From Druceiella hillmani (taxonomy: Eukaryota; Arthropoda; Insecta; Lepidoptera; Hepialidae): a DNA stretch of 64,000 bases. The translations under genes and the position numbers were made by a program. The stretch is taken from assembly GCA_039881145.1 (NCBI GenBank), contig JAYKKI010000008.1, positions 37,285,001 through 37,349,000 on the forward strand, given 5' to 3'. Shown here piece after piece: positions 1-12,715 of the stretch (position 1 is its first letter; each line of letters begins with the position of its first letter). The notes beneath the pieces are model-generated. The model was not told where the DNA came from. It saw only the letters and a list, made by a program, of their open reading frames with translations, and did no database searches.

Positions 1-429
1 CTGCTACCTTATTTGGCCCAAATATCATTCTCATGTCACAGACGGGTTTGTCTGAATTTGTCGGTAACAAAGGAAAATTTCAGATCAGTTTTGATAAAAT
101 ATGCATGCGACGTAAATGATGTCGGTAGACGCCAGTGTATTCCCTTACATGCACGCGAACAGGCGAAAAGGTAGATCCCCGTCCGTATTGTTACCCGGAA
201 GTTATCTGATGTATGTAAGACATTTTAATTATTTCGTTAATTATTAACGCACATAAATTTCTAACCCGCTTTAAATTATACCAAAATATGAGACTGAATT
301 TATTCTTCGGTGTAGTTATTTAATAATATTTAATTTCATTTTTATACGGACAACCGAAATAACTAGTAAGATTAAAATAATAAGTCTGTATAAATTTGAA
401 TTCATTTTGAGATGCCATTTTCTTCTCGT
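1..429. other. unassigned AT-rich flank
   Basis: I see no supported gene here. A slightly GC-richer patch around 120-200 has no convincing splice sites or conserved protein translation. Confidence 0.5.
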
Positions 430-880
430 GTAAGCGTCGTCTTCGAATCGACCCAATTCTTTTGTTTCAGGCTCGACATTTTTGAACTAGGTAGTTGTAG
501 GTCTTTCTTTCCCCTTTTTTCTCGAAGTCATAGAAAAGCTCTTTTTCATGACGTAATTTTCGGGTCTTTGCATTACGTGAACATACCAACCGAGTATCGG
601 GTTCTGGATTTAGTCACCAATCGGAGCGACTTTGGAATTCCCCTTATACACAGGAAATGATTACATATATACTTCCTGTTTGAGCCTTACTCCATCTGCT
701 TAATGCAAAGTACGCATTTCGGTCACGTAGAGTTTATCTAAATGAGTTTTCTTTGTGGCCCACGTTTCACTACCGTATGACACAACTGGCCTGACTGCAG
801 TTTTATAAAACCTGGCATTGGTCCTGGCAGTCATTTTTACATGCCATAGCAGACGCCACTTATTCTGCGCTGAGTTTCTA
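430..880 (-). pseudogene. LINE reverse transcriptase C-terminal relic
   Basis: The minus strand encodes pieces of the C-terminal region of a non-LTR retrotransposon ORF2, downstream of the catalytic reverse-transcriptase core. Visible landmarks in order are RFYKTAVRPVVSYGSETW (about 820-750), LYVTEMRTLH (about 725-700), KVAPIGD (about 635-613) and GWYVHVMQRPENYVMKK (about 590-540). These match the familiar YGSETW / AEMR / VAPxGD / WxGHVxRRPE series of RTE-like endonuclease-reverse transcriptases in animals. The reading frame is broken by several stops and shifts, so no protein is made. Neither the endonuclease nor the catalytic reverse-transcriptase core is present, which fits an old fragment. 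Assignment to the LINE tail is firm; the clade (RTE-like) is inferred. Confidence 0.72.
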
Positions 881-1600
881 GTGTTTTTTTTAACCTTCTT
901 TATACACGAGTAATTTATTTATGGCGTAAAATCAAATAAGGTTCTATGTTAAAAAGCGCTGAAAGTCTTATTTTAAGGAATAATATACTTTATCAGTATA
1001 GAATGAACGAGGAAGGAAATAGATGCTTTCCCACAAATAGTATTTCGTCCCTTAGTTTTAATAGTCATAACATACGAAAGAATTTTGCATATACTCGTGT
1101 ATAAATATATGCAATACACACGTTATCGTTTTATAGTAAAGTAGAAGGAATGAAATATATACCATGAAAATGAGAACAATAATTATATTATTAGATACCA
1201 TAAAAATTTTTTTTCCATTTATTTCTATCAAAAACTTTGATAGAAATAAATGTAAACCTAATCTCTTCCCACAAAACTTTTAATGAAATCTTTGTATCTA
1301 TTTGCAATCTGCCCTTTCGTCCATAATTGACCTTAATCATTTTTGCACTTATCCACGCTCATTTTAATGTAAAGTTATTAAAATATAATATTAGGTTACA
1401 CTTATGTAATAATTATGTTTTAAGAGTAAAAGTTAATTATTCAACATAAACATTATTCAAATATTTAAGCATTAAATCGCCAATTATATAATCACCACAT
1501 AAACTCCAGAACAAAATAATTTTAATACGACTTAACTTAAAGAACGGAGGACATTGTTAAGATATTTTGCCACATTTCGTGTGTAGTCGATATATAAACT
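881..1600. other. non-coding AT-rich stretch with a perfect hairpin
   Basis: No gene is supported. At 1216-1252 there is a perfect inverted repeat with 17-bp arms (CATTTATTTCTATCAAA and its complement) and a 3-base loop. It may be a MITE tip or simply a structured AT-rich site. Confidence 0.5.
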
Positions 1601-1880
1601 GTCAAGCGCATCTTACTTACATAATATCATAAATGCCATCCACCCTCCGCCAGCTGGAAGAAATAAAACGCCCCAGGGAACACTTAGCTTCGGCACAGAC
1701 ACTTTGCCCGCCGCTACATTGTAGGGCAGCTTTAAGGTAAGCCGGCGTCGACGTGCGTCAGCCCGCAAACAGATTACTCCGACAAACTATACCAGCACCC
1801 TAAACACATCTATCATAAAGAAGATTCTAAAGTTGCGTCGGCTCGTCCGCTCGCTGACCGCGACCGACGACAGTAGATCT
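1600..1880. other. GC-rich patch, possible promoter or first exon
   Basis: This 280-bp patch is clearly richer in G+C than its surroundings. On the plus strand an ATG at 1633, preceded directly by an in-frame TAA, opens 34 codons that run into a donor-like AAG|GTAAGC at 1736/1737. A TATA-like TATATAAA lies upstream at about 1590-1598. The phase does not fit the exon at 6340, so the two cannot be spliced directly. The minus strand also has short open stretches. I recognise no protein. It could be the start of a gene, part of a repeat, or conserved non-coding DNA. Confidence 0.25.
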
Positions 1881-2578
1881 ATGAACAGAAAATACTTTGT
1901 AGGTGAGCTTTCGTGTTTGAATTTAAAAATCGATGGCGAGCTTCAGTTGAAAAGGTGCGTCTTAGAGTTTTTGTTCTATATGGTTCGAATTGCTTAGGAA
2001 AAAAAATAATAACGAGGTGTAGGAACCGATATGAGCATATAAATACGTGCGTATAAGGAACGAATATGTGCATAAAAATATTTCAAAAATACATCTGTAA
2101 TGCAATATTTTTGCTAAATAATATAGCGTAACCTAGTTTAGAAAAGTTTCAATGAAAACTTAATTAGTTTTTTAGTAATATATAAGTTTAATCTTATTAA
2201 ATAAATAAAATAGCGTCATCTTCTAATAGAAACATTTTCAGCCGTTAATTCTTTTGGACAATAAGAGGTAAAATTTTCCTGGACATATAGGCTGAGACAA
2301 GAGTTAAGGGCGTTTTACTTTTGTCTAATAAGTCATGAAAATAACTTATTATCGAACATTTTTAGTATTTTAAAAGCTCTTTTATGAATATACCATTTAT
2401 TTACTTTTGAGGTAAGATACATTTTTAACGAATTTTTTAAGCCATGAACTGTTTTGAAATTGTTAGACCAATTTTATCCATTTACTAATGTAACCCAGGT
2501 TTTTATCTGAGGAAGTCTTAATTCATCTTGATTGAATAAAAAATGTGGCTTCTAAAGTATTATGTGTATATATATATA

Positions 2579-2654
<76 letters not shown>

Positions 2655-4240
2655 TATATAAAAGAAATGAGCAAAATTTATTACATGCTAAAATTACATT
2701 AGCTTTTATCATTTACATAAACACATAAACTGTCAAAATACAACAAACCCCGTTGAGCAAAATTTTCCGCTTTTATATACGACTTAAGAGCTTTGCACAT
2801 TGATGACTAATTAAAGTTTTTTTTAAATCTACCATCAGTACCAGTTGAGTCTCACGTAACGTTTGTAGTTGAAAAAAATTAGTTCTTTTACCCACCCCTA
2901 CCATTTCAATATTTTTCTCTAGTTACATAAGTTTAAAATCTATAAGTGCCCTTCATTTGCTAATAATATTCCACCATATCCCAGCGAGACTGAAAAGATT
3001 TCAATGAATGCAAGCCACATAATATTTTCCGAAATTTAATTCGATGAATTTGACTTTACTTTTATTTGTCGAAGCCAGATATATCATAGCCTGTATTAAC
3101 AAATCGACTATTTAATATTCATTACAAAATACGATTCTAATAATTTTCCTCACACCAAAAAATTGTTTGGTAGAAAGATAATTATATTTATTCTCACAAA
3201 TAATTAAAATCTTCTTCCTGCATGTACTATTCACGTATTTCTCTTGACATTATATTCATAAGTAGCGCTCATTGTAAAGCAATATTTAATAAAAATTAGA
3301 GTCCAGGATAACTTTTACAATAGTTTTATCTTAGCTTTATTCAACGCGCCACGGAACTATAAAAAAAATGTTTAAAAATATGCTATTAAAAATATTATAT
3401 GTTTTTTTAAATTATGCGATACGATAAACTAGTAAACTTATAGAAAATATGAATTTCTTAAAGAAACCACACCAAGAATCCTTAGTAATTAACTAGTCAG
3501 GATTTGATCATTCTAACATTTTTAAGAATCCATCAGTAAACATACAGTAGCTGTTTGGTTAAAATTTACATATTTACACTAGTAAATACAATATTCGACT
3601 TTTACAACTTTTAGCTATAAATCATGTTATATGCATTTTTGCGTGCCCTTGCATTGTGCAGCTCGACTAAGGACGAATGCCCGAGGATTAAATACGACCG
3701 AACTATGTTAAATGTATTGTTTTCAATTTTTCCTTAAATTTTATTTTTCCGTTCTGAAATAGTAACAGTCTCAGCTATTTAATTTGTTATAAAAGTTAAT
3801 TTAATTTATAACTATGTAATATCGAAAATGATTTCTAAATATTCGAATAAATTACTTGTCATTAACGTGGTGTAAAGTAAGTATAACATATTAGTTATAG
3901 TGGTATCGTAGTTCAATTTTCGTCTGTGTGGTATTTCTATTTTGTGAGTATGTTAAGATAAAAAAAATGTAGGCATTTATTGTAAAGGCATATTACTAAA
4001 TGTGGAGTATATGCAAATATAATATACATACGCGCTAAAACCAAAACTTCCTATTGAATACAATGAATAAAATATAAGAAAATAATAATGAAACCATTTT
4101 TAATTAACAACTATTATTCTTTACATAAAATCTTTCACAGTTTGAAGTTTTACATTCCATCATATCGAAGAAAAAGAAACCAAAAACATATCATATATCA
4201 TAATTTTCAGACTTTACCTTTGCAATTAAAACCATAAATT
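1881..4240. other. non-coding AT-rich stretch
   Basis: No gene or recognisable transposon is supported apart from the (TA)n tract at 2566-2660. A small GC-richer spot at about 3640-3700 gives no convincing translation. Confidence 0.5.
2566..2660. repeat. (TA)n microsatellite
   Basis: Nearly continuous TA dinucleotides with a few TTTA and CA interruptions. The tyrosine/isoleucine open frame across it is low-complexity artefact. Confidence 0.95.
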
Positions 4241-4255
4241 ATATAACCTGGGCAA

Positions 4256-4470
4256 AAACACAAAAAGTCCAGGGAAACTTTTTGTGTTGAGGAGTAACAT
4301 TTTATGATTTCAGTTTTTTTTGAAGTTAAAACTTCTTTGGGCACACCTTTACACTACATTTCGAAGTTAAACCTTCTTGTGAGGAATGAACAAAGCTGAG
4401 CGTTCGCTCGTATCGGTGTCGTTCGCTTGGGTCGGTGGTGCTCAATCAGGTAAACTCTTTGGCGGCATCG
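4256..4470. repeat. transposon-like segment with short palindromes
   Basis: AACACAAAAAGT and its complement form a 12-bp stem at about 4256-4289. A 14-bp palindrome GAAGTTAAAACTTC lies at about 4322-4335, and a similar GAAGTTAAACCTTC follows at about 4360. A GC-rich run (4380-4490) comes next. This looks like repeat terminal DNA next to the piggyBac-like relic, but I cannot define its ends. Confidence 0.35.
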
Positions 4471-4479
4471 GCCAAGCGA

Positions 4480-5090
4480 GTTCACTGTCTAACCCCTTAA
4501 GTCTTAAATGCATGATTTTCATAAAGCAGTTATTTCGTGCATTTGGATACAAAGGTATGTAACATTTTGTACACCACCATTGTGTGGTGCCTTTGTATTC
4601 GGGTATGTTGCATCGTAATTGATTGGCAAATATAGGCCAATGGTCAATGCCATCTATCCATAGATCCTTGCAGGAAGTGGACGTTGAAAACCTTTTTTCT
4701 TCTCGGTTTATATATCTCGTTCTAAAGAGTCATTGCTAGGGCGCCCTCTTTTATTGCCATTATTTGAATCAACATTGCAAAGAGCGTGTGCCTAATCATT
4801 CCGAAACTGTCCAAGATTTTTCAATTGCTTTTTGGGGATAACCTTAACATTGAAGTTTCCTTTCATGAGTATTCAACGAATTTAATATAGCGAGATCTAG
4901 TAAGTGGTAAAAGAGGTAGATATACCACTTTCGGCTCTTTACTCGTACGTGGTAACACCCAAGGTCCGCTTCCCCTATTTATATTGTACTCTTGTACAAT
5001 CTTAGGGCAAGGTATGTCCATCTTTTGCTTCATCTTTTTGTCGTACCTACTTACTTTAGCTACAGGATCAGTACTAACATAAGTCGACAA
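4480..5090 (-). pseudogene. piggyBac-like transposase C-terminal relic
   Basis: Read on the minus strand, the segment starts with a 75-codon open piece containing VSRYDKKMKQKMDIPCPKI followed by VQEYNINRGSG. This corresponds to the piggyBac transposase stretch that ends in KEYNxxMGGVD just before the last part of the DDE domain. Further along, in other frames, comes RCNIPEYKGTTQWWCTKCYI (about 4620-4560), which resembles the C-terminal cysteine-rich zinc-binding domain with its CxxC pair. MGGVD has decayed to NRGSG, and there are several stops and frameshifts, so the gene is dead. The upstream catalytic part is missing. Family assignment rests on motif order and is moderately secure. Confidence 0.55.
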
Positions 5091-5094
5091 AAGT

Positions 5095-5256
5095 GTAGTT
5101 ATTATTTTGCAAAATAACTATACCACCGACTAGGTTAAGATTTGATGATGAGTTTTAAAGATAAACAATGAAACTCTTTAACGAATCATAGTAAATCAAA
5201 CTTGATTGAAATATTGGTAGTAGTTACTTTGCATAATAACTACACCATCGACCACA
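5095..5256. repeat. pair of imperfect palindromic direct repeats
   Basis: An imperfectly palindromic segment of the form GTAGTTATT..GCA..AATAACTA, followed by ACCACCGAC or ACCATCGAC, occurs at 5095-5133 and again at 5218-5256, 123 bp apart. It is adjacent to the piggyBac-like relic and may be subterminal repeats of that element. Confidence 0.45.
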
Positions 5257-6339
5257 GGCCTGGGTCTGATGATTGGTAGCAAATCAATCGTATTTCAAAA
5301 TATTTCCTACTCATAGTTATTTCAACAAATTTAGCAAATTTCAGAGTAGAATTTATGTTTCTCATTTCAGTCATTACAAATCTCTAAGTTCATATATAAA
5401 TATTGAAAATAATTGAATAAACATATTTGTAAAGCTCGATAAATATAAATTTTGTATTACTCACTGCAAGTTTTATTATCAATAAATACTACAAAAATTT
5501 TAAAATGACATATTTATTTTAAATTTAATCTCTTTAATAATATCTGCCACAACAGTCAAATAAGTTTTAATACAACCACGCGTCAAGGTTAGTCGTACTC
5601 ATACTTTTTTTTAAAAACAGTGAACAATATGTGGAACTATTTGTGGTCTGTAATTTAAACTTAAGGGCCGATGATGATAAATATAGTAAATGATTGATCA
5701 TTATGTCCTAGTGAAAGATTCATATCAACTAGTATTTTATAGTATATTAAGCTTGTAAATATGCAACTGTCACCAGTTGTATTAACGTTGGTACTGGGTA
5801 TAATAAAATTGGTACAATACAAAATAAAAATTAATATTTAATAGTCTCTATAAATAAAGTTGTGTGTGTGTGCATATACATATATATTCGCATCGCTGTA
5901 ATATTGTATACAAAGCGATTAATCTTTATAAAATCCGATGTCGAAAGCATACCTGAAACTTTTATTTGCAATACAACGGGTAAACTTATTACTGAAAAGA
6001 TTTTAGTCTAAATATTTTCCATATTTTATTTATAGCAAAGAAACAGAGAAAGAGCTCTTAGAGAATTGAAACAAATTTTCTTTATTTATTTAAGTTTAAA
6101 TAATACGTATTAACGATTTTTTTGAGGAGTTTTTCATTAAATAATGTAGCCGTTCATCATAATTCTTATCTATCACGACACTTCAAATGAGATAATATAT
6201 AAAATGTCACTCATCCTTATAATTTTGGGAGTTTCGTACAGAAATTTTGCCACACGTAACGATGATTATATTATTATAAATTTTACCTCATGTAACTCAA
6301 ATTAAGAAAGATTCTCATTAATATATTTCTGGTTTTCAG
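5257..6339. other. non-coding AT-rich stretch upstream of candidate exon
   Basis: I see no gene. If the exon at 6340 is real, this is intron of the same host gene. Confidence 0.4.
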
Positions 6340-6483
6340 GTCGGAGATTTGTACTCGGGTCTAATGACGTGGTGCTATCTGCGCAGGTCATCCTAAACCT
6401 CATTGCTACTGATGGTAATCTCACGTCAAGCGTCGAAAGTCCTCGCTTCTGCATACTTGGAGTGTCAGATATCGGAATTGAAA
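6340..6483 (+). CDS. candidate internal exon of an unrecognised host gene
   Basis: A 144-bp exon candidate follows a good acceptor (pyrimidine-rich GGTTTTCAG ending at 6339) and ends before a strong donor (GAAA|GTAAGTAT at 6483/6484). Only the frame starting at 6342 is open. It reads RRFVLGSNDVVLSAQVILN at the start and PRFCILGVSDIGIE at the end, with balanced amino-acid use unlike the AT-driven shadow frames around it. The length is a multiple of three, with two leading bases and one trailing base. That trailing A joins the first two bases of the candidate exon at 10482 to give AAC (Asn), so the frame continues without a break. Base composition is also richer in G+C than the flanks. I do not recognise the family. 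Earlier exons would lie upstream, possibly outside the window. Confidence 0.55.
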
Positions 6484-9400
6484 GTAAGTATAAGAACCAC
6501 AGCATTAAGTATGTAATATATTGAATATTATTCAATGTAAATATATATATAATTTGAAAGAAACATAAATATTCCAGTAATTCGGCTTTTATATAGAAAC
6601 TTAGATAAGGTAACGCAACGCATTACTTAAGTAACCAGATGTTCAAGATTTTGTTTTTACAAACTTAAATCATGGGTTGAATTTGATAGCCGTAATAACC
6701 AGAGAAATATAATTGATTAATATTTCATAAGTAAGGTACTCATCCCATAATATTTCAAATGCCCGAACGATATCTCAATTAGTATTGTATTAAGCATTGC
6801 AATGATTAGAAAGATTCCGTATGAACTATAAGTGGTTATTAAACGGACAGCAATTTTTATTTCTTTTTTTCAATCTTGGTCTCAAAATTATTGAGACCAA
6901 GATCGATATTATAATCACATACAAATATATCGCCAAATTTCTATTCCTAATTTTCTGGATTCCCTTTATTTATCAGTTTAAGCAAATTTTATAATGCGAC
7001 CATCATTGAAAGTTAGTTTAGACAAATTAGGGGAGATAACAAAATTAAAACGCTATTTTTATTTCTAAATTAAAATTTACTATTCCTGTATTTAGCGAAA
7101 AATTAAAAATTTATGATGATATGCGAAGTCATTTTTATTTTATTAATTTTTTTGTTAGTTTAATAAAAATACTATGTACGATTAAATGTTTATTTGTGCT
7201 TAAGTGTTTACGAAACCTTCGTATTGCGAGGTATGCTTTAATTTAACAAACAATTAGAGGTATTTTTTTATTTAATACCTCTAATTTGTTTAGCTATAAA
7301 ACTTGAAGTTTTCAAACAAAATAAGATAAGGACTTGAAATTTACACACTGCACCTAGTTGTGAGTGCCAATAGTGAAAATCGTATCTAAAATATAATTTT
7401 ATATAAATACAACAAATTTGTTTGAGGGGGATCGTCACAGATGCAAAGAGGGGGTATTTTTTATTTTACCTGTGCTCGTGAGATATCATCAAAGGAGTTT
7501 TATAACTAGATTACAAATTATTTTCTTAAGATATTTTTCATCTAAAGTTAACGTTTTGGGCCATTATGGAAATCATCGTTTTAGACGAACTTTGTTATCA
7601 GATCTATCTAGAAAACTCCATTACATAGAAAGCTGTAATTTAGGTCTCGTATTTCTAAAAAGTTTTACTGAAATAACAGATAAACACTAAAACAATTAAA
7701 ACAGAACAACAGACAACAAAAGGGTGCTAAATATGAATTATAAGAAAAAGTATGAGTAATAAAACAAAGTTATTTTTGAGATGCTCACGATATTTTAAAC
7801 ATGCTAGCCAATAAATGTCTTTTGTTACTTTCATATATATGGAATATATAAGTCCTTTCTTATTGACTATCTATGTAGCATCCCTTTAACATACACCTAC
7901 GATATTATATTTTATCAAAATTACATTTTATAATGAAAATTTAAAAAAAAACATATGCCATATACATAGCGAGTAACAGCTATTTTACTAAATTAGCTGC
8001 TACCTACTGCTTATGATAAGCTGAATTTATGAAGGTTAACAAAATCAAAATAAAATTCAAATATTTTATGAAGATATTTTAATTTTATTTTCATTAATTT
8101 GGTTGAAAAATAAACATAAAACTCGTGAGTAGGCTGATCTTTAACTTACTAATTATTTATCCCAATTTATGTTTTAGTTATGTAATAATTTGTATATTTA
8201 CAATTTGCATACCAGCGATCCAAGTATTCCATCAAAATTACGTTTGATTGCAAAACTAAAAAAATACATGTAAAGTAATAATTTATTTATATGCCACATA
8301 TAGAACACTAGCTATTACCCGCTGGAATAAGCTAATTTACAGAAATTTACTAAATATCTCAAAACAGGACTTCAATTGAATTTCGATTCATTTGCTTGAA
8401 CAAAAACGAATTATTGATTGCAATTTAAGAAGTAAAGTTGCTTCTTTATATTATTTTAATAGGCATGTTATATTATTTTTAGCATTCAAACTTTAACATC
8501 CCTTTTCATCTCGTTAGAGGCTGAAGTATGATGACATTCAGTTTGATTAGTAGGTTATTTATAATTTTTATTTTTTACAAATAATTTTTTCAGGATTAAA
8601 TTCTGGAAAATGTTTCTATATATTTTTATGCCCCAAAAAATATACTTTCCAAATTTCATGTTCGAGCTTCAATAGCTTTGACGAAACTTTTCTCCTTCAT
8701 TTTCTTCGGGCAATTTTTTCTGAAACATGATAGAGAAAAATCGCTTCTATCCTGCTTGTGTAATATTTCCCTTTTAACACTCATTTTTACGGTATTTATA
8801 GTTTCCAATCTTTGTATAATTTAATAAATCGATTAAATTGAGTAAATTTATTTTTGAAGCAATTATTTAATTTTCTATTCTTTCTAATCCACGAAATGAT
8901 TTTCTGATATTTTCGTTATTTTTAAAATTGTATTCTGTGCGACTTTTACTATTTTTATCGCAGAATTAAAAAATTGTTTTTTACCCAGTCACTTAAACTT
9001 TTTCACGACGATCTTGTTTAATGTTCTTTACTTATAGATATGCCTTGTATATCTTATTTTATGTGACTTAGGTTTAGCTAATAATCACATACTATTGTAC
9101 AATATTCAGTCATAAAATAACTTTACAAATAGGTCAAGGATAATAATATATGAACTTTACATTACAAAATTAAATTTAAAATAAATATTTATAAATTATT
9201 GTTTGTTGCTTTACTTCATTTCTTGCAATGACCTTTCTTATAAAAATTAAGTGTAACAAACATAAGGCAAGTGTTGTATATTTATGATTACATTAGTCGA
9301 AATATTTTTGAATAACCTCTAGTAAAGTTTTTCAATATTTAAAGATAAATCCTTGGTAATTTAGATAAATCAATAAACGTTTACATATGTAATAATATAT

Positions 9401-10481
9401 TGTTGTTTCATACCAATAAGTTATGTTTAAATATTTATACCAATTATTTATTTAATAGCTCGTCTATCTATTTGCTTTAATTACGATGAAATTAGCAGAA
9501 TATTCCTTTTTAGTTGTTATAATACCCATGCTTTCGACACAATTTCCTGCCATTTCATTTTTTTGCGTTATTTCCCAGTTCTCAACATTTTCACTTCAAA
9601 ACTGACTAGGCAACAAATATTCTATGCAAATACATGATTATTAGCAGACAATTATTATTATCATCTTTCATGATTTGTTTAGCAACAAACCAAAATAAAT
9701 TCCCACGATAATAGAGATATTCCTTGTTATTTCCTTCCTATTTCCAAATGATCTGTTACGAATAAATTGATCGTCGTATATATTTTCCCTAAACGATATG
9801 AAGCTAAACTTACGATTGAGAAAAATTAATACACAATCAAAAGCTTTCGGGCGAAAGCTCCGAAACGCTTGATTGCTATATAATGGTATGGCCGCTCGTG
9901 AATCTCCACTTAGTATTGATCAAGAGACTCCTTCTAATGGCGCGTATCATTTAGTAAATAGGTTTCACCTTGATTGTGAATCGTTGCGCTGTAAGTAGCA
10001 CGTAACAATGGTAGACTTAATGAAATAAATACGCGAGTGTGTTCCGAGAGAATAGCAAAAGTACAAGTGATCAAGGTGTATTTTTTATTAAATGTGTAGT
10101 TTTTACAACGTTAAACGTGCTTATATTTTATAAAGTTTCATATCAAAAAAATCACTTTGTAAACTCAAGTTCTGGTTTCGCTTCATCTATTTATATCGTC
10201 TGAACTTCTCAGTTCATAGCCATAGATCAAGGAAATAATTATTTATAGGTAGGAAAATAGACAATTTGATAATTCAAATGAAAGTCAAGTAACATTGGTG
10301 TAAATCACTTAAAAAACCATCACTTTAAAAAAAGTTGTTGACCATAAAATGGATTTACAATTGAAACTTGAACATTAATTGACATATTTTAACAAATAAT
10401 GAAAACATAATTTGATTTGCTGTATAATTTTGAAATTATGCTAAAATTTATTATATAATTGAACAAAATTAATTTCCACAG
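6484..10481 (+). other. inferred 4-kb intron
   Basis: AT-rich DNA bounded by GTAAGT at 6484 and a CACAG acceptor at 10481, in agreement with the phase of the two flanking exon candidates. Inside are a perfect 13-bp-arm hairpin at 6873-6903 (ATCTTGGTCTCAA arms), another 13-bp-arm hairpin at 7252-7286 (AATTAGAGGTATT arms) and an 8-bp-arm palindrome at 9842-9859. A small GC-richer patch at 9840-10060 has a TATATAA-like box and a GTAAGTA, but no clear coding signal. The 90-codon open frame at 7418-7690 shows no conserved pattern. Confidence 0.45.
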
Positions 10482-10651
10482 ACTCCCATCCACCATTCTT
10501 CAGCCAGCTCAGCCTGCATTACCTGCAGAGTGTGGGTCGCTTGCACAACGCTACGCTACCCTACTCAAGTTGCAACGTAGTGCAACAATTGGGAGATGCA
10601 CTCAGTTCTCATTCTGACAGTCGTGGTGGAGGCATAGCTTCAAGGTTTTGA
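10482..10651 (+). CDS. candidate terminal coding exon of the same host gene
   Basis: An acceptor (TAATTTCCACAG) ends at 10481. The frame set by the upstream exon gives Asn and then SHPPFFSQLSLHYLQSVGRL as the first 20 residues, 55 whole codons in all, ending in ...GGGIASRF and a TGA at 10649-10651. The other two frames carry stops before 10640. The sequence is GC-richer than its surroundings, has balanced amino-acid use with several aromatic residues and an NAT glycosylation-like triplet, and is followed 38 bases later by AATAAA. Splice phase, composition and polyadenylation signal together argue for a real 3' end of a gene. I could not match the protein to a family, so function is not assigned. 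Confidence 0.55.
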
Positions 10652-10689
10652 GAAAGGGGAATCCAAAACTAAAATTGAGATTAACTTGA

Positions 10690-10695
10690 AATAAA
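10690..10695 (+). terminator. AATAAA polyadenylation signal
   Basis: A canonical AATAAA lies 38 bases after the TGA of the candidate terminal exon. In AT-rich DNA this hexamer is common by chance, so its weight comes from its position. Confidence 0.4.
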
Positions 10696-10699
10696 ACTT

Positions 10700-12099
10700 A
10701 ATCTGGTATTTTTATATTTACGAATATTAGATAATAGTCAACCAGATAGTAACTAAACGCCCGGTTACCAATTGTAATAACACATTAACATTTATCATGA
10801 TAAGTTCAACATTTTAGAATATTTGAATAAACATGAAAGCCTTGAATATACATGAAAACTTTGCCTTTAACTGCAGATATTAATTCCAATATTAAACTAT
10901 GTAGTAAATTATATCTGCGAATTTTGTTTACCGATTTTAGAGGTGTATGAGCTGGTACTGGCTGTAGTACTGGTTACGAATAGCGATGTGAATTACAGTT
11001 ACGAACAAAATAAAGTTACATAATACAGAAATAATTTCTCTGGTCAAAATGGAATTAGCAGCCACCAAAAAAAAGTACAAGGCTAAACATATATTTAGAT
11101 AAATGCCTAAGATGGATAAGACACCAAGATAAATTACAGGGTTAATTAAACACCACGTCTAAATCCCCGTTAAGTAAACTAAGCTTTCTGCCTAGTTCTG
11201 AGATGAATGAGCCTTACGGCGTTTTTAGATACGAAAATACATTTGCGGCACCGAACTTTACGTAAAGGGATTGTTGAAACTTGTAATAAATAAAAGAAGA
11301 TTTGGTGCTAGTTCATGTATTTAAATAAAAGTTGGAAATATGTTTTTATTTAGCAAGATTTTATTAAACGTTTTAATCTGTAAATTTTGGTTACTGTTTC
11401 AATTATATAAAATAATTTCTTAAAAAGAAATTATAATTTATTTACCTAATGAAATCTAATAAGTCATTATGATTAATTATTTAATATTCATTTGTATTCA
11501 TATTATTTTAATAAAACTGTTTTCATTAAAACTAATTTTTTTTCAACCCATTTTATGGCAAAAACATTTGACATCATTTTAATAATTATGCTGGTAAGTA
11601 TTAACTGGTTTTTATATGAGTAAATAAATTATTACTTTTACTGTTAACAAAGACTATATATCAATTGGCATAACGCTTTCTTACGGAGCAAGTCAAAGTG
11701 TAGTAGGAATTGTAACCTAATAGTTAAAATGTTAAACCTGACAGTTAAAATTAAAAGTTTCACTATTACACAGAAAAGAGATGTAAGATCTGAATGTTTC
11801 ATTAGCGTAAAAGGAAATTGAGCATCCGTTTTATTGATTACCTTTTTAATATTGTTCTTTTAAAAAAGCAACTGGAAAATTATTTAGTAGTGTAGAAAAT
11901 TGTTTCCGTAATCCTATATATCGTCAGTACATTAATATTATTATGGTTCTTTATGCTTCTCCATCTATACTGGGTTATAGACCTCCTCTATTTTCTTCAA
12001 ATACTGATGGTGTTGTGTATCAAATCGACCTTTTACGTCATTTACATGATAACAGATCACCAACAATTTCAGGTTACTCAATGAAAATGACCTTACTAG

Positions 12100-12101
<2 letters not shown>
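10700..12101. other. non-coding AT-rich stretch
   Basis: No gene or repeat recognised. Slightly GC-richer parts at 11150-11260 give no convincing translation. Confidence 0.5.

Positions 12102-12169
<68 letters not shown>
12102..12169. repeat. (TA)n microsatellite
   Basis: Pure TA dinucleotide run of about 34 units. The overlapping open frames on both strands are artefacts of the run. Confidence 0.95.
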
Positions 12170-12171
<2 letters not shown>

Positions 12172-12715
12172 AATTGATTGAACGCTTTTCATTCAGGAAA
12201 TAAAATATTTAAACCACAATATGTGACAAGTTCGAGAGTATAAAACTTATAGAACAAAAGAAAAACTGGGCCTCTGATGAATGTGAACCAACTCAGCACT
12301 TTCTCGGTTGAATATTATTTCTGTATTGCTCAAAAAATATTCAAGTCGAAGAATTTTGGCTCAAATTAGTATATAAAAATACAATCATATGATAACTATT
12401 ATATTAATGAAAATCTTACCGTTTTTAGGGTTTTTTGCTTTAAAAGAAAAAAAACCGATATAAGATAACTCACCCTCCGTTTGACTATTTTGTTCACAAA
12501 TCGTTTGCTGTAGAAAATTGGCGTAGTCATAAAGCATATTTTTCAATACGCTAAGAAATATTTATCGCTCAGAAATATTTATATAACAATTTTAAAAGGG
12601 ATCAAAAATAAATGAAAGAAACTAATTTAATTTAATATCTATATTTATCTTGTAGGGTGTCAAATGAAAGAGAATGTTTTAAGGCTTACAAATTTTTTTT
12701 AGGATATGTAAGATA
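12170..12715. other. non-coding AT-rich stretch
   Basis: No supported feature. Confidence 0.5.

Noticed and set aside
9888..9990. Possible first exon (ATG, 34 open codons, GTAAGTA) after a TATATAA
   Set aside because: It lies inside the inferred intron of the better-supported gene, has no recognisable protein, and its start context is weak.
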